Shown piece after piece: positions 18,895 to 27,555 of a stretch of DNA of 64,000 nt. Source of the stretch: Cognatundibacterium aquatile (GTDB taxonomy: Bacteria; Pseudomonadota; Gammaproteobacteria; Burkholderiales; Burkholderiaceae_D); assembly GCF_014699135.1 (NCBI RefSeq), contig NZ_JACOFT010000001.1, positions 1-64,000 on the forward strand. The letters are read 5' to 3'. Position 1 is the stretch's first letter. Each line of letters opens with the position of its first letter. Made by a program: the position numbers and the translations under genes. Below the pieces are notes generated by a model that did not search any database, was not told the origin of the DNA, and saw only the letters and a program-made list of their open reading frames with translations.

Positions 18895-19914
18895 ATGGTG
18901 CTGGATAACTTATCGTATGGCTCAGATCAGTCTGGTTTAATCTGCGGCTACCTGTTTGCCCATGGTCAGGCAGGAAAAGCACTACACACCAACGAAGCGC
19001 TGGCGTGGCTGCAAACGAACCGCGCCGCGAATGACAACAGCTTTATCTGGCTGCATTTCAATCTGACCAATGTGGCGGCCGAAAAATGGTTGCATGAACA
19101 TGTTTCGCTGCCGGAAGAATTCTACGAAACCCTGCACGAAGGTTCGCGTTCAACCCGGATTGAACATGCGGATCATAATCTGATTGCCGTCATTAACGAT
19201 GTGCTGCATGACTTTGCATTTGAAGCGTCCGATATTGCAACCTTATGGCTGAGTGTCACCAATAACATCATGATCAGCGCGCGCCGCAAGCCTTTGCAAT
19301 CGGTTGATCGCTTACGCAATGCCGTCAATCACGGTGAAATTTTCCATTCTCCCAGCGAATTGCTGACGCACCTGTTACGCGATCAGGCCGACGTGCTGAT
19401 CGGCATTGTGCGCAATGTGATCAAAAAAATTGACGACATCGAAGATCATTTGCTGGCAGATCGCCTCAACAAAAAACGCGCCAATCTGGGCGAAATCCGG
19501 CGTGTGCTGGTGCGCCTGCAACGCTTGCTGGCACCCGAGCCTGCGGCCTTGTTCCGCTTGCTGCAAAAACCGCCGGTATGGCTGGCAGAAAGTGACGTGC
19601 AGGAACTACGCCAATCGACTGAAGAATTCGCGGTGGTGCTGAGCGACATGGCGTCGTTGCAGGAACGCATCAAGTTATTGCAGGAAGAAATCGCCGCCAG
19701 CGAAAATGAACAAAACAACCGCTCGCTGTTTGTGCTGACGGTCGTCACGGTGCTGGCCTTGCCTATCAATATGATCGCCGGTTTGCTGGGCATGAATGTC
19801 GGTGGTATTCCACTCGCACAACACGAATACGGCTTCTGGATCGTGGTGGCGATAGTGCTGACATTTACGGTGATCGCCGGCTGGCTGGCGTTCCGAAAAC
19901 GGGACGGCGATTAA
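18895..19914 (+). CDS. zntB: CorA-superfamily transporter, ZntB-like
   Basis: A 339-residue inner-membrane ion transporter. The long soluble N-terminal funnel (residues 1-275, with a coiled-coil stretch near 190-280) is followed by two C-terminal helices and the loop motif GMNVGGIP. CorA Mg2+ channels have GMN; the following GGIP is typical of ZntB Zn2+ transporters (GVNLGGIP in E. coli). An AGGAAA precedes the ATG. Single gene, with its own spacing from metH and the HD-GYP gene. The transported ion (Zn2+ or Mg2+) cannot be settled from sequence. Confidence 0.85.
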   Translation: MVLDNLSYGSDQSGLICGYLFAHGQAGKALHTNEALAWLQTNRAANDNSFIWLHFNLTNVAAEKWLHEHVSLPEEFYETLHEGSRSTRIEHADHNLIAVINDVLHDFAFEASDIATLWLSVTNNIMISARRKPLQSVDRLRNAVNHGEIFHSPSELLTHLLRDQADVLIGIVRNVIKKIDDIEDHLLADRLNKKRANLGEIRRVLVRLQRLLAPEPAALFRLLQKPPVWLAESDVQELRQSTEEFAVVLSDMASLQERIKLLQEEIAASENEQNNRSLFVLTVVTVLALPINMIAGLLGMNVGGIPLAQHEYGFWIVVAIVLTFTVIAGWLAFRKRDGD

Positions 19915-20046
19915 AAAAACAACGCTCTTCTGCTACCATAGAACACGCAACAGTTGAGTCGTGTATTCGATAACAACATCGACAAAGAATTAAACCCGCA
20001 CATGTCATTTTTCGGGAAGATTTCAGTTAGTATTGGAAAAAAATAA

Positions 20047-20121
20047 CGTGGTATTTTTTACAAAAAGCTGTTTTCCGTTAAAAATTTCGCTTTTTAAATG
20101 ATTAAAATTGAAAATACCACG
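20047..20121 (+). repeat. Nested inverted repeats in the HD-GYP leader
   Basis: Outer arms CGTGGTATTTT (20047-20057) and AAAATACCACG (20111-20121) are perfect 11-bp complements. Inner arms AAAAAGC (20062-20068) and GCTTTTT (20089-20095) nest inside. The structure ends 44 bases before the ATG at 20166, so it could be a folded 5' leader or a binding site. It does not match c-di-GMP riboswitch sequences I know. Confidence 0.6.
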
Positions 20122-20165
20122 GGGCTATCCCCTTCCATCTTGCCGGTCTTTTGTCAGCAAACGCG

Positions 20166-21452
20166 ATGACTGACATTCATACCCAATTTATCGAACTATC
20201 CGAACTGCGGATAGGAATGTACGTCTATCTGGACGTGGGCTGGATGGATCATCCGTTTCCGATCAGCAACTTCAAAATCAGTACGCAGGAACAGATCGAC
20301 ACCATACGCTCGCTGGGAATAGAGCGTATCCGTTATGCCCCAGATAAAAGCTCTGCCGCCGATGCGGCCACTGATAACGCACCGCCTGCCGATGCCATCG
20401 TCTCCACCGTGACAGAAACGCCGAGCGAACACGCTTTACGGCGACGCCGGGCCTTGCTTGCCAGTCAGGCGGCCAGCCTGCAGGTTTGTGAGCGGCAATT
20501 CAATCACGCCGCACAAACTTTTAAACAAGTTTCCGAGCATGTTCATGCACAACCGGGGCTGGCAAAACAACTGGTCGAACAACTGATTCAGGGCTTCCTC
20601 GGGCAGATACTCAGCGAAGATGAGGCTGCCATCCGCCTGTTGTCAGAAAAAGCAGGGGAAAAGACTTCGCTACATTCGATTAATGTGACTGTCATTTCGC
20701 TGTTGCTGGGTAAAGCCCTGGATCTGAATAAGACCGAGATGCTCAATCTGGGTGTCGGCGCACTTATGCACGACATCGGTAAAATCGAATTGCCGGATCG
20801 GGTGCGCTGGATCGATGAGCATTTCAGTGCGTCCGAGAAACTAGCCTATCAGGAACATGTGATGCACAGTGTGAATCTGGCACGCAAAATGGATCTGGCA
20901 CCCAACGCCATGCTGCTGATGGCACAGCATCACGAGCATCACGACAGCAGCGGCTACCCGAGTCGTATTCCGGGTGAAAAAATGTCGCCGTTGAGTCGCA
21001 TCGTAGCGCTGGTGAATCAGTACGACAATCTGTGCAATCCGGCGAATCCGGCGCTGGCGTTGACGCCACATGAAGCCTTGTCGCAGATATTTACCAAGTA
21101 CAAAACCCGCTTCCACGAACTGACGCTGACGACTTTCATCCGCATGATGGGGATATATCCGCCAGGCTCAGTGGTGCAATTGAGCGATGACCGATATGCG
21201 CTGGTGGTATCGGTGAATTCTGCCCGGCCGATCAAACCAAAAGTCATTATTCATGATCCCACGATAGACCGCGATGAAGCACTGGTGATCAATCTCGAAC
21301 ACGAACAGCAACTTTGCATACATCGCAGCCTGAAGCCATTGCAATTGCCTAAGGCTGCATACGACTACCTGTCGCCACGCAAGCGTTTATGTTATTTCTT
21401 CGAACGCGGAATGGAAGCCCGGACAGGCAAGTCAAACGAAGGTCTGGTATGA
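20166..21452 (+). CDS. HD-GYP domain c-di-GMP phosphodiesterase
   Basis: A 428-residue protein with an N-terminal DUF3391-like domain (ELRIGMYVYLDVGW, residues 10-70), an Ala-rich linker, and a full HD-GYP domain. The metal-binding HD is at 202-203 in MHDIGKIELPD and the GYP motif is HHEHHDSSGYP (255-265). Such enzymes hydrolyse c-di-GMP to GMP. The ATG at 20166 is preferred over a TTG five codons earlier; neither has a strong ribosome site. Its last bases overlap the start of a GGDEF-EAL gene (ATGA), so the two are translated together. No transmembrane segment, so cytoplasmic. Confidence 0.92.
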   Translation: MTDIHTQFIELSELRIGMYVYLDVGWMDHPFPISNFKISTQEQIDTIRSLGIERIRYAPDKSSAADAATDNAPPADAIVSTVTETPSEHALRRRRALLASQAASLQVCERQFNHAAQTFKQVSEHVHAQPGLAKQLVEQLIQGFLGQILSEDEAAIRLLSEKAGEKTSLHSINVTVISLLLGKALDLNKTEMLNLGVGALMHDIGKIELPDRVRWIDEHFSASEKLAYQEHVMHSVNLARKMDLAPNAMLLMAQHHEHHDSSGYPSRIPGEKMSPLSRIVALVNQYDNLCNPANPALALTPHEALSQIFTKYKTRFHELTLTTFIRMMGIYPPGSVVQLSDDRYALVVSVNSARPIKPKVIIHDPTIDRDEALVINLEHEQQLCIHRSLKPLQLPKAAYDYLSPRKRLCYFFERGMEARTGKSNEGLV

Positions 21453-23842
21453 AAGCGCACCAGCTACAGGCGCTGATTGAGGGCATGCTGGAAGCCGTCA
21501 TTCTGGTCGATCCGATTACCTTGCGCATACTGGCAGCCAATCGCGCCGTACATGGCTTGTTAAAAGTGCCGGAAGAAAGTCTGCGTGGCAAAGGTATTGT
21601 GGAATTGGCTGCGGCGCCTGAAGATGTATTTTTCTGGGAAGATGTTGCGGCGGGTTTGTCAGAAAACATTTACTCTGAAACCCTGCTCGAATGCTCCGAT
21701 AAAACGGTGGTGCAGGTCGAACGCCGGGTCAGTCTGGTCAGAGTTGGTATGGACAACTCGATTTTTGTGGTTGCAGTACGTGACCGTACCAGTCAGAAAC
21801 AAACCGAAAATGAACTGGAAAAACTGATCGCAGAATTGCGGGCGACACTGGAATCCACTGCCGACGGCATCCTTGTTACTGATCTCGACGGTGCTATCCG
21901 CAGTTATAACCATTTGTTCGCCGATCTCTGGGGCTTGCCTGATGAACTGATGACGCAGAGAGACGATGCGGCCATCTATGCATGGATGGATAAATGCATG
22001 ATAGACGCGGATCGTTATACCGAGCGCCTCGGCACGATCAGCCGTTCACCCTTGATGGAAGCCAGTGATGTGCTGGTACTGCGCTCCGGGAAAATTCTGG
22101 AGCGCGTGACCTTACCGCAATATGCGCGCGGACGTCCTATCGGCAGGGTATATTCGTATCGGGACATTACGCAAAAACTCGCCGATGAAGCGCGCTTGCA
22201 ACTGGCAGCAAAAGTGTTTGAATCCAGCACCGACGCGATTTTCATCACCGACAGAGATCAACGCATCATCACCACCAACCCCAGTTTTGAACGTCTGAGT
22301 GGCTACACCGAAAGCGAAATGCAGAGGAAGACGCCGCGCGATTTTTTTGCCGCTGAAAGTAACGTTGATCTGATTGATCAATTGCTGGCAAAGCTGGAAA
22401 AAGACGGCTGCTGGGAAGGCGAACTCTGGAATCGCCGCAAAAACGGCCATGCCTATCTGTGCATGATCACGCTGGTCAAAGTGCAAGACGATCACAACAA
22501 AACTTTGCACTACATCGGTTTTTTTAAAGACAGAACAGAAACGCACGTCGCCAAACAAAAAATCGAGGAACTCGCTTTTTCCGATGCACTGACAGGCTTG
22601 CCGAATCGTCTGCTGTTATCAGAACGGATTAAACAATCGATTATGATTTCGGGGCGGGACAACAGCAGTTTTGCCGTACTGTTTCTGGATCTGGATCACT
22701 TCAAACAAATCAATGACTCACTCGGACATCAATTCGGTGACCGGGTGTTGCTGGAAGTGACTGAACGTCTAAAAAAATGTATCCGTCAGGTCGATACCGC
22801 GGCACGTCTGGGTGGCGATGAATTTGTCTTGCTGCTTCATGAAGCCGATGCTGCCGGCGCTGAAGTCTGTGCGCAGCGCGTGCTGGAAGAATTATCCGTG
22901 CCAATCAATCTGGAGGGAATGAGCTTTACCGTGACCTCCAGCATCGGTATTGCGCTGTTCCCTGATGACGGCACAAACATGGATGATCTGATCAAAAACG
23001 CCGACAGTGCGATGTATCACGTCAAGGAGCGCGGACGCTCGGATTTCCGCTTCTATCAGCGCCAGATGAACATCGGTTTGTTGTCGCGGATGAAGCTCGA
23101 TCACGCCATGCGTCAGGCACTGGAACATCATCGCTTCCGTTTGCATTACCAGCCGCAGATTAATCTGAGTACCGGTGAGATTTTCGGTGTTGAAGCCTTA
23201 TTGCGCTGGAATGACAAAGATCTCGGCGAAATTGGCCCGGCGCAGTTTATTCCGATTGCCGAAGAAACCGGCGTCATTGTTCCTATCGGTAACTGGGTCA
23301 TGCAAACGGCGATCAGCCAGGCCGCACAATGGAATCGCGCTGGCTATTCGCTGCGGATGGGTTTCAATGTCTCCGCGCTGCAATTCCAACAAGCGAATTT
23401 TGTTGAATCGATAGCAGCGACGCTGGAAGAACATCAGCTCAGTCCGGATAAAATTGAATTAGAACTGACGGAATCGGTGTTGATTCGCGACGTCGAAGAG
23501 AATTTAAAGAAACTGGAATCGCTGGCAAAACTAGGCGTGAAATTATCGATCGATGATTTCGGAACCGGCTACTCCAGCCTTAGTTATCTGAAGCGTTTTC
23601 CGATTCATAAGTTGAAAATTGACCGTTCTTTCATCGATGAATTACCAACGGACGAAAGTGATGTCGCAATTGTGACGGCGATTATTCATCTGGCGCATGC
23701 GATGAAGCTGCAAGTCATTGCCGAAGGCGTAGAAACCGAGGAACAGAAAAATTTCCTGCTCAATCTGTACTGCGATGAATTTCAGGGTTATCTGTTTTCA
23801 CCAGCCATATCTGCCAGCGAATTTGAAGAGAAATTTCTGTAA
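21449..23842 (+). CDS. PAS-PAS-GGDEF-EAL c-di-GMP signalling protein
   Basis: A 797-residue cytoplasmic sensor-enzyme. Three PAS-like segments (starting near residues 1, 135 and 255) precede a GGDEF domain with intact LGGDEF (about 455) and an EAL domain with intact EALLRW (about 582), ELTESVL, DDFGTGYSSL and AEGVET. Both synthesis and breakdown of c-di-GMP are therefore possible. The start at 21449 overlaps the HD-GYP stop by four bases and has GAAGG upstream, so an upstream ATG in the same frame is rejected. With its partner it makes a two-gene c-di-GMP module. Confidence 0.94.
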   Translation: MKAHQLQALIEGMLEAVILVDPITLRILAANRAVHGLLKVPEESLRGKGIVELAAAPEDVFFWEDVAAGLSENIYSETLLECSDKTVVQVERRVSLVRVGMDNSIFVVAVRDRTSQKQTENELEKLIAELRATLESTADGILVTDLDGAIRSYNHLFADLWGLPDELMTQRDDAAIYAWMDKCMIDADRYTERLGTISRSPLMEASDVLVLRSGKILERVTLPQYARGRPIGRVYSYRDITQKLADEARLQLAAKVFESSTDAIFITDRDQRIITTNPSFERLSGYTESEMQRKTPRDFFAAESNVDLIDQLLAKLEKDGCWEGELWNRRKNGHAYLCMITLVKVQDDHNKTLHYIGFFKDRTETHVAKQKIEELAFSDALTGLPNRLLLSERIKQSIMISGRDNSSFAVLFLDLDHFKQINDSLGHQFGDRVLLEVTERLKKCIRQVDTAARLGGDEFVLLLHEADAAGAEVCAQRVLEELSVPINLEGMSFTVTSSIGIALFPDDGTNMDDLIKNADSAMYHVKERGRSDFRFYQRQMNIGLLSRMKLDHAMRQALEHHRFRLHYQPQINLSTGEIFGVEALLRWNDKDLGEIGPAQFIPIAEETGVIVPIGNWVMQTAISQAAQWNRAGYSLRMGFNVSALQFQQANFVESIAATLEEHQLSPDKIELELTESVLIRDVEENLKKLESLAKLGVKLSIDDFGTGYSSLSYLKRFPIHKLKIDRSFIDELPTDESDVAIVTAIIHLAHAMKLQVIAEGVETEEQKNFLLNLYCDEFQGYLFSPAISASEFEEKFL

Positions 23843-23862
23843 GTGAGACTGAATTTAGTCAT

Positions 23863-24627
23863 TCAGGATTTGAATTGCCAGTGACGGCTATCTTCCTGAA
23901 TGGCGGCAAGTTGTTCGGCTGTCAGCCCGGTATTCACCAGATCCCGGCTATCGATCGCTTTACTACCGACATTGATGCTGGCCTTGAGTAAATACTGATA
24001 TGCCAGCAAGATATCTTTGGGCACACCAGCGCCATACAAATATTGACGACCAAGCTCAAATTCAGCAGACGATAGTTCCTGAACAGCGGCAAGATTGAGC
24101 CAGTACACGGCCTGCTTTTCGTCTTTCGGTACACCTGATCCATTGAGATACAACATCGCCAGATGATACTGTGCGCTCGCATTACCCTGCTCGGCAGCAT
24201 CCTGATACCAGGCAGCCGCTTCAATGTAACTATGCGGTAGCAGCGTTCCTGATTCATGTAATGAGCCTAATACTAACTGAGCTGCAGCGAAATCCTGCTC
24301 GGCGGCCTGATACAAAAGATCCACCGCCTGCTGCATTTCTTCTGCATTAGTATGACTGGATAAGTACAGCAGACCGAGATTGGTCTGCGCACCAGGATGT
24401 CCCTGTTCGGCTGCGCGCTTCAGCCAGAAGCGGGCCTCGTCCACATTCTGATAGCCAAAGTCGCCATTCAGATACGACAATGCCAGAGTATTTTGTGCCT
24501 GCATATCGCCGAGTACAGCCCAACGCTGAACCTGCAGTTCATCGTCGTCAAAATCATCATCGCCTGATGCCGTCGCACACGAAGACATGATCGCGAGCGC
24601 GCAAAACAAATGTCGCCACTTTTTCAT
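23863..24627 (-). CDS. Secreted Sel1-repeat protein
   Basis: A 254-residue protein with a signal peptide (MKKWRHLFCALAIMSSCATASG) and about five Sel1-like tetratricopeptide repeats, for example AQNTLALSYLNGDFGYQ, AQTNLGLLYLSS and AQYHLAMLYLNGSGVPKDEKQA. Such repeats form a superhelical scaffold for protein contacts, usually in the periplasm. GGAAG precedes the ATG. The cysteine in the signal region is not in a good lipobox. It converges on the GGDEF-EAL gene. Partner unknown. Confidence 0.88.
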   Translation of the reverse strand: MKKWRHLFCALAIMSSCATASGDDDFDDDELQVQRWAVLGDMQAQNTLALSYLNGDFGYQNVDEARFWLKRAAEQGHPGAQTNLGLLYLSSHTNAEEMQQAVDLLYQAAEQDFAAAQLVLGSLHESGTLLPHSYIEAAAWYQDAAEQGNASAQYHLAMLYLNGSGVPKDEKQAVYWLNLAAVQELSSAEFELGRQYLYGAGVPKDILLAYQYLLKASINVGSKAIDSRDLVNTGLTAEQLAAIQEDSRHWQFKS

Positions 24628-24788
24628 GATTTTCTTCCACTATTGTCGGTAGTCGTGATGTTACGTCTTGACCTGACGGAAACATATTTCGCTTCTGTCG
24701 ATTAAGGTAACAAAATGTAGTCATCCTTGATGACGTGTTCCTGTGCCGGGGTTACACTGGCGGTCTGCCCTTAAGAAAAGGATGAACC

Positions 24789-25682
24789 GTGAGCTTTACC
24801 GTCGCTAAAAAGTTGCGTATTGGCCTGATTGCAAACCGCTCTCATCAGGATGCACAGGATTCCGCCTTAGTTCAACTACTGCGCGGTTCACGTCAGGCTA
24901 TCACATTCCTGCAACCGGAGTTTGTCGTCGTCGGCAGAACGCTGGATGCGATGGTTATGCATGGTCTGCTGGATATTTGCCAGCATGTTGAACGTTTTCC
25001 TTATGGTCGTGACGGCGGCCTGATGAAGCTGGTCTCACGCGTTGTTGACAGTGATCCGGCCAAAGCGGTGGATGCGGTGATTTATCTGATTGATCCGGTC
25101 GATCCATCGTCTGTTTTTCCAGAGGCAGTCGCATTAAAACGGCAATGCGTGATTCACAGGAAGCCATTTCTGGCTACGCTGGCCGGCGCCCGCGAATGGC
25201 TGGAACTGGAAGCGACAGTCAATGGCGCTCCCACCGATCCCGCACTCGACGCCAGCTTTGCATTGAACAATGAAGGTATTGCGCTGATTGCACACGATGC
25301 AATGAAAGAAAAAATGCTGGCGCTGGCAGAAAAGCATTTCAATGTGCTGGATAAGTTTGCGTATCGGTATGCGACCGGCACCACTGGTGGTCTGCTGAAT
25401 CAGTTAGCAAAAAAAATCAAAGGCGAAGCAGGACGTGACTGGGTTCAGCCCTTTCTTTCCGGCCCGCTCGGCGGCGACGCCCAGTTAGCGGAATTGGTAC
25501 TCGACAGAAAAATACGGCGCATCCTGTTTCTGGAAGACCCGCATGTCGCTCGTCAGCATGAAGCAGATATCCAGTTACTCGAACGTGCCGCCCGCACTGT
25601 GACCGATTTCGCGCAGGTCTTCAGCGAAGTGGAAGGCGCCGATCGCTGGCTGACCTTCCTCAGTGAGCGATCCGCCGCGTGA
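24789..25682 (+). CDS. mgsA: Methylglyoxal synthase with an extra N-terminal MGS-like domain
   Basis: Converts dihydroxyacetone phosphate to methylglyoxal. The usual enzyme has about 150 residues; this has 297. The C-terminal half (163-285) aligns with E. coli MgsA and keeps its key residues: H169 (LIAHD), GTTGG (197-201), D230 (GPLGGD), D250, H257 and D260. The N-terminal half (8-140) has the same pattern (IGLIAN, YGRDGGL, LIDPVDP) but with N16, L78, V109 and E112 in the catalytic places, so it looks like an inactive duplicate, perhaps regulatory. Start is GTG with AAAAGGA upstream. Confidence 0.88.
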   Translation: MSFTVAKKLRIGLIANRSHQDAQDSALVQLLRGSRQAITFLQPEFVVVGRTLDAMVMHGLLDICQHVERFPYGRDGGLMKLVSRVVDSDPAKAVDAVIYLIDPVDPSSVFPEAVALKRQCVIHRKPFLATLAGAREWLELEATVNGAPTDPALDASFALNNEGIALIAHDAMKEKMLALAEKHFNVLDKFAYRYATGTTGGLLNQLAKKIKGEAGRDWVQPFLSGPLGGDAQLAELVLDRKIRRILFLEDPHVARQHEADIQLLERAARTVTDFAQVFSEVEGADRWLTFLSERSAA

Positions 25683-25837
25683 GCAAAGAAAGAAGCTGCC
25701 ACTGATATTTTCTGCGGTGGGCAGTACCTTGATTACAACTGATTGATAAGCAGATATTGAATCAGTACAATCGCGTACCACTATGCTGCACCATGCGGCC
25801 TGGTTATGATCAATCTCCCGGCAATCAAGGACGCACG

Positions 25838-26326
25838 ATGACACGTAAATATTCAGATATGAACCAGCACGATGCACTGTACAAAGTCGCGCGTGCATAT
25901 CCGGGTGGGCTGGAAGCGCTGGCGCTGCGCATGGATATTTCCGTCAACGTCCTCAGAAACAAACTGGCCCCCGGAATTGACTCGCACTATCCTTCGTTTG
26001 AAGAACTGTCGATCATCATCGAACACTGTCATAACGCGGGAGTAAAAGAAGCGCATCTGCCATTGCATGCCTTGCTCGGACGCCACGGCATGGCAGCATT
26101 TGTCGTACCGGAACCGGACGAAGTGTTGAAAGATGATCTGTCACAAACAGTCTGCCGCGTCATGAGTCAGGTTGGCGATGTGGCGGAAGCCGTCTCCACA
26201 GCGCTGCTTGATGGCGTCATCACCGATGCTGAAGCTGATCTGATTGAGCGTGAATTTCAGGGCGCCTTAACCGCGCTCGGCGAATGGCGCGCCCGTATCC
26301 GCGCCCATAGAAAGTCTCAGGAGTGA
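25838..26326 (+). CDS. Phage CII-like regulatory protein (CP76 family)
   Basis: A 162-residue protein resembling the phage_CP76/CII regulatory family: a helix-turn-helix-like N-terminus (HDALYKVARAYPGGLEALALRM..NVLRNKLAP) and a helical C-terminus (AEAVSTALLDGVITDAEADLIEREFQ). In phages related to P2/186, CII controls lysogeny. No other phage gene is near, so it looks like a domesticated regulator. The start at 25838 has AAGGA eight bases upstream; the longer reading frame before it has no ribosome site. Target unknown. Confidence 0.75.
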   Translation: MTRKYSDMNQHDALYKVARAYPGGLEALALRMDISVNVLRNKLAPGIDSHYPSFEELSIIIEHCHNAGVKEAHLPLHALLGRHGMAAFVVPEPDEVLKDDLSQTVCRVMSQVGDVAEAVSTALLDGVITDAEADLIEREFQGALTALGEWRARIRAHRKSQE

Positions 26327-26386
26327 GTCTCTGCGCTACCTGCAGCTCTGTTTTACAATAGTGCTCCTGCTGACATTTCCAATACC

Positions 26387-26959
26387 ATGTCTACCGAGCC
26401 TCAACCTGCACGTGCACGTCCAACATCTTTAGCAGACATTTTCTTTTCATTCACCGTGCTGGCATTGCAGGGCTTTGGCGGCGTCGTCGCGATTGTGCAA
26501 AGAGAAATGGTGGAACGCAAACGCTGGCTGACCAACGAAGAATTTGTGGAGGATTGGGCGGTTGCGCAAATCATGCCCGGCCCGAACGTCATCAATCTTT
26601 GTCTGATGATAGGTAATCGCTACTTTGGTCTGCCGGGTGCATTGATGGCGCTGGCGGGCTTATTGATGATTCCCTTGATCATCGTGTTGCTGATGGCCGT
26701 GGCGTACGCTCAATTCGCGCAACACCCCGGCGTCGCAGGTGCCTTGCGTGGCATGAGTGCCGTAACCTCCGGGCTGATTTTTGCGACCGGTCTGAAACTC
26801 GTTCCTGCACTTCGCAATCACCCGCTGACCCGGCGTCTGGCCTTGCTGTTTAGTGCGCTGTGTTTTGTTTGCGTTGCCCTTCTTAAACTCCCACTGGTTT
26901 ATGTATTGCTGGGGCTGGGTGCGATCAGCTGGGCGCTGGTGTTCAGGAAGCTGAAATAA
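26387..26959 (+). CDS. chrA: Chromate transporter, N-terminal-type half
   Basis: A 190-residue CHR-family membrane protein, half the size of classic ChrA. It shows the family block FGGVVAIVQREMVERKRWL and the conserved MPGPNVINL. About six membrane helices. Its stop overlaps the next gene's start by one base, so the two halves form a short-chain CHR pair that works as a heterodimer in characterised cases. CHR proteins export chromate in exchange or symport; other roles are possible for pairs outside resistance loci. Confidence 0.9.
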   Translation: MSTEPQPARARPTSLADIFFSFTVLALQGFGGVVAIVQREMVERKRWLTNEEFVEDWAVAQIMPGPNVINLCLMIGNRYFGLPGALMALAGLLMIPLIIVLLMAVAYAQFAQHPGVAGALRGMSAVTSGLIFATGLKLVPALRNHPLTRRLALLFSALCFVCVALLKLPLVYVLLGLGAISWALVFRKLK

Positions 26960-27555
26960 TGAGCGAAGCAATCCATCCGGTTTTACACATCAGCATGAAT
27001 TGGGGCGACTGGTTTCATCTGTGGCTGCATTATCTGATGCTGTCCTTGTTGTCGATCGGCGGCGCGGTATCAACACTGCCGGACATGCACCGTTATCTGG
27101 TCGATCAGCAACACTGGCTGACGGATGCGCAATTCAATGCCTCGATCGCGATTGCACAAGCCGCACCAGGGCCGAATGTCTTGTTTATCGCCCTGATGGG
27201 TTGGAATGTCGGTCTCAACAGCGGCAGCATGTGGGCGGGCTTACTCGGTGTGCTGATCACGATGTCAGGCATTCTGCTGCCAAGTACCACGCTCACTTAC
27301 ATGGCTGCCCGCTGGGGCCATGAAAACCGCGATCTGCTCGGTGTGCGCAGTTTTAAACTCGCAATGACGCCTATCGTCATCGGTCTGCTGCTTGCAACAG
27401 GCTGGATCATGGCGAGTTCACACAATGTTGTGGCGCGCGACTGGCCACTGTGGCTGCTCTCGGCAGCATGTGCCTTCGTGGTCTGGCGCACCAGCCTGCA
27501 TTTGTTGTGGCTGCTGGCGGCGGGTGCGCTTTTGGGTTGGTTCGGGCTGGTTTAA
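26959..27555 (+). CDS. chrA: Chromate transporter, C-terminal-type half
   Basis: The second 198-residue CHR half-transporter, with SIGGAVSTLPDMHRYLV, the Q-A-A-P-G-P-N motif and about six helices in inverted topology relative to its partner. Translationally coupled (one-base overlap). Its 3' end overlaps the converging DUF1501 gene by four bases. Confidence 0.9.
   Translation: MSEAIHPVLHISMNWGDWFHLWLHYLMLSLLSIGGAVSTLPDMHRYLVDQQHWLTDAQFNASIAIAQAAPGPNVLFIALMGWNVGLNSGSMWAGLLGVLITMSGILLPSTTLTYMAARWGHENRDLLGVRSFKLAMTPIVIGLLLATGWIMASSHNVVARDWPLWLLSAACAFVVWRTSLHLLWLLAAGALLGWFGLV

Noticed and set aside
20101..20165. c-di-GMP (GEMM) riboswitch before the HD-GYP gene
   Set aside because: No conserved GEMM core sequence; only nested inverted repeats.
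26387..27555. Frameshifted single chrA gene
   Set aside because: Each half is complete, with its own start and overlap, as in known short-chain CHR pairs.
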